Assembly (NCBI RefSeq): GCF_018130765.1
Contig: NZ_JAFCJZ010000005.1
Coordinates: 124,001 to 188,000, forward strand
Reading direction: 5' to 3'
Length of the DNA: 64,000 nucleotides
Origin: Bradyrhizobium iriomotense
GTDB taxonomy: Bacteria > Pseudomonadota > Alphaproteobacteria > Rhizobiales > Xanthobacteraceae
Shown here piece after piece: positions 34,303 to 42,093 of this stretch. The stretch's first letter is position 1; every line of letters starts with the position of its first letter. The notes beneath the pieces are model-generated. The model saw only the letters and a program-made list of their open reading frames with translations. It was not told where the DNA came from and did no database searches. Made by a program: the position numbers and the translations under genes.

Positions 34303-35534
34303 CCGAGATCATCACCGTCAAGCGCGTAAAGATCGCCGCCGCGGTGTTTGCCGTGGTCGCGACCGGCATGGTGCTGGCGACGCATTCGCCGGGAACGGCG
34401 AGCAAGGCACAATCCTACATCACCGCGCAGGTCGCGGTCAGCGATCTGCGCGAGGAGGTGCTCGCCAGCGGCACGCTGAAGCCGGCGCGGCTGACCGCGG
34501 TCGGCGCGCAGGTGTCGGGGCGGATCACCGCGCTCAACGTCCGCGTCGGCGACACGGTCAAGGCCGGCGACGTCATCGCCCAGATCGACCCCGTCACCAA
34601 GCAGAACGATCTGCGCAACTCGGAAGCCTCGCTGAAGAATTATCGCGCGCAGAAGGTCGAGAAGGAGGCTGCGCTGGTGCTGGCGGAGGCGAACCTCGCA
34701 CGCCAGCAGGCGACACTGGCGCAGCGCGCAACCTCGCGCAGCGATTTCGACAGCGCGGAATCGACGGTGCGCCAGACCCGCGCCCAGATCGCCGCGCTGG
34801 AGGCGCTGATCGTCGGCGCCGAAGCCAGCGTCGAGACGGCGCGGGTGAATCTCGAATACACCCGCATCACCGCGCCGATCGACGGCACGGTGCTTGCCAC
34901 CGTGGTGCAGGAGGGGCAGACGGTCAACGCAGTGCAGTCCGCACCGACCATCGTCGTGCTCGGCCAGCTCGAGACCATGACCGTGCGGGCGGAGATCTCC
35001 GAGGCCGACATCGTCAAGGTCAGGCCGGGGCAGTCGCTCTACTTCACCATCCTCGGCGATCAGGATCACCGTTACGAGGCGCGGCTGGAGCAGATCGAGC
35101 CGGCGCCCGAATCGATCAAGAACGACGCCAGCTTCTCCTCGACCACCACGACATCGAGCTCAAGCTCGAGCACGTCGAGCTCGACCAGCACCGCGATCTA
35201 CTACATCGGCGTCTTCAACGTTCCGAACAAGGACCATGCGCTCCGAACCTACATGACCGCGGAGGTGCACATCATCACCGGCGAAGCCAAGCGGGTGAAG
35301 GTCATCCCCGCGCTCGCCGTGATGCGCAAATCCGACGGCCGCAGCACGGTGCGCACCCTCGGCACGTCGGGCGACGTTCGCGAGCGCGAGGTCAAGACCG
35401 GCCTCAACGATCGCACCACCGTCGAGATCAGGTCCGGTCTCGATGAGGGCGAGCGGGTCGTGACCGGCGAGGCCAGCGAGCAGACCGTATCGCGCGGCAT
35501 ACCCGGCGGCCCGCCCGGCGGAGGAGGTCCCTGA
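34299..35534 (+). CDS. macA: MacA-type periplasmic adaptor protein
   Basis: The 411-residue membrane-fusion protein has an N-terminal anchor (IAAAVFAVVATGMVLA). It has a lipoyl-like domain (VSGRITALNVRVGDTVKAGDVIAQIDP), a long alpha-hairpin (about 110-185), YTRITAPIDGTVL and a barrel domain. It links the MacB transporter to the outer-membrane channel. An unusual Ser/Thr-only tract of about 20 residues sits in the barrel region near residue 282-303. The GTG start at 34299 overlaps the preceding stop and has GGGAGG 7 bp upstream. The C-terminus is glycine/proline-rich. Substrate is not evident. Confidence 0.9.
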   Translation: MTEIITVKRVKIAAAVFAVVATGMVLATHSPGTASKAQSYITAQVAVSDLREEVLASGTLKPARLTAVGAQVSGRITALNVRVGDTVKAGDVIAQIDPVTKQNDLRNSEASLKNYRAQKVEKEAALVLAEANLARQQATLAQRATSRSDFDSAESTVRQTRAQIAALEALIVGAEASVETARVNLEYTRITAPIDGTVLATVVQEGQTVNAVQSAPTIVVLGQLETMTVRAEISEADIVKVRPGQSLYFTILGDQDHRYEARLEQIEPAPESIKNDASFSSTTTTSSSSSSTSSSTSTAIYYIGVFNVPNKDHALRTYMTAEVHIITGEAKRVKVIPALAVMRKSDGRSTVRTLGTSGDVREREVKTGLNDRTTVEIRSGLDEGERVVTGEASEQTVSRGIPGGPPGGGGP

Positions 35535-35535
35535 C

Positions 35536-37488
35536 ATGACCGATCCGATCATCGATCTCCAGAACATCCGCCGCGAGTTCGCGGCGGGCGACACCATTGT
35601 GGTGGCGCTCGACGATTTGTCGCTGAGCATCCAGCCCGGCGAGATGGTCGCGATCATCGGTCAGTCCGGATCGGGCAAGTCGACGCTGCTCAACATCCTC
35701 GGCTGTCTCGACCGCCCGACGTCGGGCGCCTATCGCGTCGCCGGCAAGAACGTCTCTGAGTTAGATGCCGACGCGCTGGCGGCGCTGCGCCGCGAGCATT
35801 TCGGCTTCATCTTCCAGCGTTACAATCTGCTTGGCGATCTCACCGCCGCCGCGAATGTCGAAATCCCCGCCGTCTATGCCGGCCTCAATGCGCGGGAGCG
35901 ACGGACTCGTGCGAACGCGCTGCTCGAGCGGCTGGGCGTCGGCACGCGAGGCGGCCATCGCCCGAACCAGCTCTCCGGCGGCCAGCAGCAGCGCGTCTCG
36001 ATCGCGCGGGCGCTGATCAACGGCGCCGAAGTCATCCTGGCGGACGAGCCGACCGGCGCGCTCGACCGGCGCAGCGGCGAGGAGGTGCTGAAGATCCTGA
36101 AGGAGCTGCACCGCGAGGGACGGACGATCATCATCGTCACCCACGATGCGGATGTCGCCGCGCGGGCCGAACGCATCATCGAGCTGCGCGACGGCAAGAT
36201 CGTTTCCGATCGCCGCACCGGGACCGCGGGCGTATCGGAGCCGGTCGCCCGCACGGCATGGGACAGCGGCGCTGGCTGGACTGGCGCCCTGGGACGCCTG
36301 CGTGAGGCCTCGCGGATGGCGCTGGTGGCGATGGCCGCGCACCGGCTGCGCGCGTTCCTGACCATGCTCGGCATCATCATCGGCATCGCGGCGGTGTCGT
36401 CCGTGGTCGCGCTCGGCAACGCCTCGCAGCGCAAGGTGCTGTCGGACATATCGAGCCTCGGCACCAACACCATCGAGGTGTTTCCGGGCAAGGATTTCGG
36501 CGATGCGCGCGCCGGCAAGATCAAGACGCTGGTGCTCGACGATGCCCGCGCGCTCGACCGGCAGGGTTTCATCGCCGGCGTCACCCCGACGGTTTCCACC
36601 AGCACCACGGTGCGCTATCGCGGCAATGAGTCCAACGTCCTCGTGAACGGCGTCGGCGAGAGCTATTTCCAGGTCAAGGGCGCCAAGCTGGCGAAGGGCC
36701 GCCTGTTCGACGCCGACGCCGTCCGCAACATCGAGCGGCAGGCGGTCATCGACGACAACACAAGAAAAACCTTCTTCGCCGACGACCAGACCTCCGGGAT
36801 CGGCCGCGTGATCTGGCTCGGCAAGGTGCCCTGCCGCATCGTCGGCGTGATCGCGCAGCAGCAGGGCGGGTTCGGCTCGAACCAGAACCTGTCGGTCTAC
36901 CTGCCCTACACCACCGTGCAGGCCCAGTTCACCGGCGGCCGCGCGCTCCGCAGCATCCTGCTGCGGATCAGCGACGAGATCTCGACCAATCTGGCGCAAG
37001 ACGCGGTGACGACGCTTCTGACGCAACGGCACAACACCAGGGATTTCGTCATCCTCAACACCGACGACATCCGCCGCACCATCACCAGCACGACGCAGAC
37101 GCTGGCCTTCCTGGTGGCGGCGATCGCGGTGATCTCGCTGGTCGTCGGCGGCATCGGCGTCATGAACATCATGCTGGTATCCGTCTCCGAGCGGATCAGC
37201 GAGATCGGCGTGCGCATGGCGGTGGGCGCGAGGCGCAGCGACATCCTGCAGCAATTCCTGGTGGAGGCGACCCTGATCTCGTCGATCGGCGGCATCGCCG
37301 GCATCCTGATCGCGGTCCTGCTCGGCGTCGCCATCAACGTCGCGGTGCCCGGCTTCGAGGTCAGCTATTCGCCATTCTCGATCGGCGCGGCGTTCCTGAC
37401 CTCGACCGGGATCGGGATCGCCTTCGGCTTCTTCCCCGCCCGCCGTGCCGCCTTCCTCGACCCCGTGGTGGCGTTGAGCCGTGACTGA
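35536..37488 (+). CDS. macB: MacB-type ABC exporter
   Basis: The 650-residue protein fuses an N-terminal ABC ATPase to a MacB permease. The ATPase (about 1-230) has Walker A GQSGSGKSTLLN, signature LSGGQQQRVSIARAL and Walker B VILADEPTGALD. The permease has one TM near 275-300, a large periplasmic domain and three C-terminal TMs including VVGGIGVMNIMLVSVSERISEIGVRMAVGARRSDI. It should drive export of a macrolide, peptide or other periplasmic substrate via MacA and the NodT-type channel. It starts 1 bp after macA with GGAGGAGG upstream. The following two-component genes probably tune it. Confidence 0.93.
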   Translation: MTDPIIDLQNIRREFAAGDTIVVALDDLSLSIQPGEMVAIIGQSGSGKSTLLNILGCLDRPTSGAYRVAGKNVSELDADALAALRREHFGFIFQRYNLLGDLTAAANVEIPAVYAGLNARERRTRANALLERLGVGTRGGHRPNQLSGGQQQRVSIARALINGAEVILADEPTGALDRRSGEEVLKILKELHREGRTIIIVTHDADVAARAERIIELRDGKIVSDRRTGTAGVSEPVARTAWDSGAGWTGALGRLREASRMALVAMAAHRLRAFLTMLGIIIGIAAVSSVVALGNASQRKVLSDISSLGTNTIEVFPGKDFGDARAGKIKTLVLDDARALDRQGFIAGVTPTVSTSTTVRYRGNESNVLVNGVGESYFQVKGAKLAKGRLFDADAVRNIERQAVIDDNTRKTFFADDQTSGIGRVIWLGKVPCRIVGVIAQQQGGFGSNQNLSVYLPYTTVQAQFTGGRALRSILLRISDEISTNLAQDAVTTLLTQRHNTRDFVILNTDDIRRTITSTTQTLAFLVAAIAVISLVVGGIGVMNIMLVSVSERISEIGVRMAVGARRSDILQQFLVEATLISSIGGIAGILIAVLLGVAINVAVPGFEVSYSPFSIGAAFLTSTGIGIAFGFFPARRAAFLDPVVALSRD

Positions 37489-37503
37489 CCGTAGGATTGC
37501 ACC

Positions 37504-38292
37504 ATGACTGTAGTTCTTCGGACGAGACAATCGTCCGCAAATCGACCAACGATCGGCGCCCCCGATGCGATCTCAATCATGACCAACGGCACGCCCAACA
37601 TCCTGATCGTCGAGGACGATCAGCCGACCCGCGATCTCATCTCGCGCTATCTGCGCGAGCATTCGTTCGCGGTCAGCGCCGTCACCAACGGCAAGGAGAT
37701 GGACCGCCACCTCGCGCAGAGCCGGGCCGATCTGATCGTGCTCGACCTGATGCTGCCGGGCGAGGACGGCCTCAGCCTCTGCCGCCGGCTGCGGATGGAA
37801 TCGACGACGCCGATCATCATCCTCACCGCGAAGGGAGAGGATCTCGACCGCATCCTCGGCCTCGAAATGGGCGCCGACGACTATCTCCCGAAGCCGTTCA
37901 ATCCGCGCGAGCTGCTCGCCAGGATCAACGCGGTGCTGCGCAGGCACGCGAGCGGTCTCACGGCGGCCTCCACCGCGACGCGGCTGAAGTTCCAGGGCTG
38001 GACCATCGATCTGCGGCTGCGCGAATTGCGCGATCCTGAAGGCGCGCAGGTGCCGCTGACCAGCGCCGAGTTCGACCTGCTGCAAGCCTTCTGCGAGCGC
38101 GCCGGCCGCGTTCTCGCTCGCGACAGCCTGCTGAACATGACGCGCGGCCGCCCCGGCGGAAGTTTCGGCCGCAGCATCGACGTGCTCGTCAGCCGTCTGC
38201 GCCGCAAGCTCGACCGCAGCGAAGACACCTCCATGATCAAGACCATCCGCACCGGCGGCTACGTGTTCACACCAAGGGTGGAGGAAGCATGA
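37504..38292 (+). CDS. OmpR-family response regulator
   Basis: The 262-residue protein has a receiver domain with phosphoacceptor D81 (VLDLMLPGEDG), acidic pair VEDDQ and K in YLPKPFNPREL. An OmpR winged helix follows (LTSAEFDLLQAFCERAGRVLARDSLL, then GGSFGRSIDVLVSRLRRKL). The start at 37504 has AGGA 7 bp before it, giving a 25-residue tail not usual in the family; the ATG at 37579 would give the usual length. It overlaps the histidine kinase gene by ATGA and lies 15 bp after macB, so it likely belongs to the efflux operon. Confidence 0.9.
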   Translation: MTVVLRTRQSSANRPTIGAPDAISIMTNGTPNILIVEDDQPTRDLISRYLREHSFAVSAVTNGKEMDRHLAQSRADLIVLDLMLPGEDGLSLCRRLRMESTTPIIILTAKGEDLDRILGLEMGADDYLPKPFNPRELLARINAVLRRHASGLTAASTATRLKFQGWTIDLRLRELRDPEGAQVPLTSAEFDLLQAFCERAGRVLARDSLLNMTRGRPGGSFGRSIDVLVSRLRRKLDRSEDTSMIKTIRTGGYVFTPRVEEA

Positions 38293-39608
38293 GCCGCGCC
38301 GCCGACATCCTGACGCTGTTCAGCTTCAGGCGGATCAGCGGCCAGATCGCCGCCCTGATCCTGGTCTCGCTGATCCTGATCCACCTCTCGATCGCCGGAT
38401 ATTTCCTGCTCAACCGGCCGAAGCTGCTGACCGACACGCCAGTCGAGCAGTTCGAGCTGATCGCGCGGATCATCACCAACACACCCAAGGCGGAACGCGC
38501 TGTCGTCCTCGACAGCATCAGCCGGACCTTTCCGGCGCTCAAGCTGCAATTGCGGGACAGTGTTTCCCTTTCCGTTACGCCGCTGCCGGCGCGGACACCC
38601 CTGCCCATCCCGTCCGCGCTCGGCGGCCGGGCCGAGCTCATTCGTGGCACCGGCGCGGAAGATAATCGCGTCTGGTTCTACCTCGCCAAAGACGACGTGC
38701 TCGAAGCGACGATGGGATTGCCCCAAATACCGGCCTTCGTCAGCGGCCTCTGGACCTCGACGCTGCTGTTCCTGGTGGCGAGCGTCACGCTGCTCGGCGT
38801 CTGGGCCGGCCGCGCGCTGTCCTCGCCGCTGTCGGCCTTTGCGCGCGCGGCGGAGAATTTCAGCCTGAACCGGGCCTCGCCGCCGTTGCCGGAGAACGGG
38901 CCGGAGGAGATCAGGGCCGCGGCCAGAGCGCTGAACCGGATGCGCGAACGCATCACCGCGCTGATGAACGACAGGACCCGCATGCTCGCGGCCATCAGCC
39001 ACGATTTGCGCACGCCAATCACGCGATTGCGGCTGCGTTCGGAATATATCGAGGATCCGGCACAGCGCACGCAGACCGTGCGCGACCTCGACCAGATGCA
39101 GTCGATGCTTGAATCCGTGCTCTCATTGCTGCGCAGTGAAAGCCCGGTGAAGCCGACACTGGTGGATGTCGCGGCGTTGCTGCAGATGGTCTGCGAGCAG
39201 TTTTCCGATTGCGGCCATGCGGTGTCCTATTCCGGCCCCGCCCGCGCCGCCTTCGTCCTGCGGCCGGACGAGATCATCCGCGCCGTCACCAACCTCGTCC
39301 AGAACGCAACGCGCTTCGGAACCGAAATCGAGGTCACTTTGTTGACGGCGGGAGATCATCTCGTTATCGACGTGTCCGATAACGGACCAGGCATCCCCGA
39401 TGAAAGCAAAGCGGCGATGCTGGAGCCCTTCGTGCGCGGCGAGGAGGCCCGCACCATGGACGAGACGGCCGGCTTTGGTCTCGGCCTGTCGATCGCGCAG
39501 GCGATCGTGACCGCACATGACGGAACCCTTCAGCTGCTCGACAACGCGCCAAAAGGCCTGCGCGTCCGCCTGCAGCTCGCCAAGACTGGCGAGGCACGCC
39601 GGCCATAA
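38289..39608 (+). CDS. sensor histidine kinase
   Basis: The 439-residue kinase has TM1 at about 19-41, a periplasmic sensor loop of about 110 residues and TM2 near 155-175. A HAMP-like segment and the dimerisation box ISHDLRTPITRLR with H238 follow. The catalytic domain has the N-box NLVQNATRFG, DNGPGIPDE and GFGLGLSIAQAIV. It should phosphorylate the response regulator encoded just upstream. GGAGGAAGC precedes the ATG. The signal sensed is unknown; location next to macAB suggests an envelope or drug stress signal. Confidence 0.92.
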   Translation: MSRAADILTLFSFRRISGQIAALILVSLILIHLSIAGYFLLNRPKLLTDTPVEQFELIARIITNTPKAERAVVLDSISRTFPALKLQLRDSVSLSVTPLPARTPLPIPSALGGRAELIRGTGAEDNRVWFYLAKDDVLEATMGLPQIPAFVSGLWTSTLLFLVASVTLLGVWAGRALSSPLSAFARAAENFSLNRASPPLPENGPEEIRAAARALNRMRERITALMNDRTRMLAAISHDLRTPITRLRLRSEYIEDPAQRTQTVRDLDQMQSMLESVLSLLRSESPVKPTLVDVAALLQMVCEQFSDCGHAVSYSGPARAAFVLRPDEIIRAVTNLVQNATRFGTEIEVTLLTAGDHLVIDVSDNGPGIPDESKAAMLEPFVRGEEARTMDETAGFGLGLSIAQAIVTAHDGTLQLLDNAPKGLRVRLQLAKTGEARRP

Positions 39609-39665
39609 AGTCGCGGCAATCGTCGGGCTTGTCGCTCCTCCCTGTACTCTGCTCCCGGAGCTCCG

Positions 39666-40802
39666 ATGTCTTCCGCCGACCGGCCGGCGACACGCCTTGC
39701 GACTCGGCTTGCCTTCCTTGTCGCGGGCTTCGGCATGGCGTGCTGGGCGCCGCTGGTGCCGTTCGCGAAGACGCGGCTCGGCGTCGACGACGGCGTGCTC
39801 GGGCTGCTCCTGCTCAGCCTCGGCATCGGCTCGGTCGCAGCAATGCTGCTGACCGGCATCATGAGCGCACGCTACGGCAGCAGGCCGATCATTATCGCCG
39901 GCGGGCTTGGTCTCGCACTGGTACTGCCGCTGCTGGCTATCGCGAGTACGCCCGCATCACTGGCACTGGCGCTGATCGCATTCGGCGCCGCGCTCGGCTC
40001 GATCGACGTCGCCATGAACATCCATGCGGTGGAAGTGGAGCGCGCCGCGGGGCGCCCGCTGATGTCCGGTTTCCACGCGCTGTTCAGCATCGGAGGTTTT
40101 GCCGGATCGGCGTTGATGACCGTGCTGCTCTCCTTGCGGCTCGGCGCGCTCGCTTGCACGCTGATCTGCTCCGTCCTGATGCTGATCGCGATGATGGTGA
40201 CGTCGCCCCGGCTGCTTCGCTCCGTGCAGGTGCAGGACGGGCCGCTCCTGGTGCTGCCGCACGGCTCCGTGCTCCTGCTCGCGCTGCTCGGCGCCATCAC
40301 CTTCCTCGTCGAAGGCGCGATGCTGGATTGGGGCGCGCTGCTCGTGATCGGCGCGGGCCTCGTCCCGGAGGCGCAAGGCGGGACCGGCTACATCGTGTTC
40401 TCGATCGCGATGACGATCGGGCGGCTCGGCGGCGACGCCGTCGTCGCGCGCATCGGAGATCGCGCGACATTATTCTGGGGCAGTCTCATCGCGATCGCGG
40501 GCTTCGCAGTGCTGCTCACAGCGCCCATCGCGGCGGTTGCGATGGCCGGCTTCCTGCTGATCGGCCTCGGCGCATCGAACCTCGTGCCGGTGCTGTTCCG
40601 CCGCGCAGCCTGGCAGACGGTGATGCCAACGGGGCTCGCCGTCGCCGCGATCACGACCGCCGGCTATGCCGGCATCCTCATAGGTCCTGCCGGCGTCGGC
40701 TTCGTCGCCCGCCTTGGCGGATTGCCGACGGCGTTCTGGCTGCTGGCCGCGCTGATGTGCCTGGTCACATTGTCGGCGCGCATCGTCACGCGCCCCGCGT
40801 GA
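39666..40802 (+). CDS. MFS transporter
   Basis: The 378-residue protein is nearly all hydrophobic with about 11-12 membrane segments and the A-like loop SARYGSRPII between TM2 and TM3. The layout resembles the YbjJ/FucP-like MFS group. CGGAG lies 5 bp before the ATG. It follows the histidine kinase by 57 bp in the same direction, so it may be a further export function in the same operon. Substrate cannot be told. The Bug-type gene converges with its end at a distance of 6 bp. Confidence 0.85.
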   Translation: MSSADRPATRLATRLAFLVAGFGMACWAPLVPFAKTRLGVDDGVLGLLLLSLGIGSVAAMLLTGIMSARYGSRPIIIAGGLGLALVLPLLAIASTPASLALALIAFGAALGSIDVAMNIHAVEVERAAGRPLMSGFHALFSIGGFAGSALMTVLLSLRLGALACTLICSVLMLIAMMVTSPRLLRSVQVQDGPLLVLPHGSVLLLALLGAITFLVEGAMLDWGALLVIGAGLVPEAQGGTGYIVFSIAMTIGRLGGDAVVARIGDRATLFWGSLIAIAGFAVLLTAPIAAVAMAGFLLIGLGASNLVPVLFRRAAWQTVMPTGLAVAAITTAGYAGILIGPAGVGFVARLGGLPTAFWLLAALMCLVTLSARIVTRPA

Positions 40803-40808
40803 GTCGTC

Positions 40809-41798
40809 TCAAAACCTCTCCAGCCCGATCGATTTGATCATGCGCGCCAGGCTCGCCGAAGTCGCCTCGACGAGGCGCTGGAATTCGGCCGGATTCGAGT
40901 CGCTGTCTGGCTCCATGCCCTCGGCGCGATAATTGGCCTGCATCGCCTTGTCGGCCATGGCGATGCGCGTCGCCTGCGCGATCCGGTCGATGATCGCATC
41001 GTCGGTCTGCCGGGGCGCGAACAGGCCGAACCAGCCGTCATAGCGCAGGCCCGGCATGCCGGATTCGATGGCGGTCGGGATATCGGGAGCCACGCTCAGC
41101 CGCTTTTCGGTCGCGACCGCGATCATCCGGATCTTGCCGGCCTCGCGCCACTGCTGCAATTGCACCGACATCACGGCGATGATGAGGGGGATCTGGCCGG
41201 CGAGGAGGTCGTTGCTGGCCTGCGCGATGCCGCGATACGGGACATGGACGATGTCCAGCCCGCCCGCCTGCAGCTTGAAGGCTTCGCCGACGAGATGATT
41301 TCCGCTGCCGATACCGGGTGTCCCGTAGGACAGCTTTCCCGGATTGGCTTTCGCGTAGGCAATCAGTTCGGGCAGATTTGTGACGGGCACCGACGGATGG
41401 ACAACGAAAACAAGCGCGCTGGTGATGAGGCGGCAGATGGCGCGGAAATCGTCCATCGCATAGGACGGGTTTTGCGACAGCAGCGGAATGGCCGCCTGCG
41501 TGCTGTCGTTTCCGAGCAGCAGCGAGTAGCCGTCGGGCTTCTCGCGCGCGACCGCCGTTGTCCCGATCGCGCCGCCCGCACCGGTGATGTTTTCGATGAA
41601 GACGGGTCCGAGCAGCGACGACATCTTCTCCGCCCAGGGACGCCCGATCTGATCGCCAGATCCGCCCGCCCCATAGGGAATCACCAGTCGAATGGGACGA
41701 GAGGGATAATCGGCGGTGTGCCCGATGCGCGGAATCACCGCGAGCACCGCCGCCGCCGGTAATGCATGGACGAAGTGTCGCCGCGAGAAGGAAGGCAT
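40809..41798 (-). CDS. tripartite tricarboxylate transporter (Bug) substrate-binding protein
   Basis: The 329-residue protein has a twin-arginine-like signal (SRRHFVHALPAAAVL) followed by the Bug-family start YPSRPIRLVIPYGAGGSGDQIGR. It then has ENITGAGGAIGTTAVAREKPDGYSLLLGN and GGLDIVHVPYRG, all typical. It would bind an organic acid in the periplasm. The TctA and TctB membrane partners are not adjacent; a TctAB pair lies about 19 kb away at 60041-62020, but there is no evidence that they work together. The ATG at 41798 is chosen because the signal peptide begins there. Confidence 0.9.
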   Translation of the reverse strand: MPSFSRRHFVHALPAAAVLAVIPRIGHTADYPSRPIRLVIPYGAGGSGDQIGRPWAEKMSSLLGPVFIENITGAGGAIGTTAVAREKPDGYSLLLGNDSTQAAIPLLSQNPSYAMDDFRAICRLITSALVFVVHPSVPVTNLPELIAYAKANPGKLSYGTPGIGSGNHLVGEAFKLQAGGLDIVHVPYRGIAQASNDLLAGQIPLIIAVMSVQLQQWREAGKIRMIAVATEKRLSVAPDIPTAIESGMPGLRYDGWFGLFAPRQTDDAIIDRIAQATRIAMADKAMQANYRAEGMEPDSDSNPAEFQRLVEATSASLARMIKSIGLERF

Positions 41799-42012
41799 GC
41801 CCGAATTCCGGAAGCGGTTGGTCACGGCCCGAGGCGAGACCGGCTCCGGACGATCCCATCGCAGCAATCGGCGACCGACGTCAATGCTCCGTCCGGACTA
41901 TGCGGCGGCGTCACGGCCATGTCGTGCGCTCTAACCCGTTACTTTTAAAACAATATTTCGGAAGGCGGCCGACCCACGCGGTCCACGCAGGGCTGCCGGC
42001 CCTGCCCACTGC

Positions 42013-42051
42013 TTTCGGCCAGTTTACTGTACGGTTCGTTCTGATAGACCA
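42013..42051 (+). promoter_or_regulatory. conserved 39-bp promoter-like element, copy 1
   Basis: This stretch matches 48640-48678 at 30 of 39 positions. It lies 42 bp before the GTG of the first STAND regulator, against 40 bp for the second. The two fixed blocks CCAGTTTACT and TCGTTCTGnTAGACCA flank a variable 7-bp block. A TTTACT (-35) and TAGACC (-10) reading with a 16-bp spacer is possible. It may also hold an operator. Confidence 0.7.
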
Positions 42052-42093
42052 CAAATGAATACCTTTTGACTCCCGTCGCGGGGGTAATGGCGC

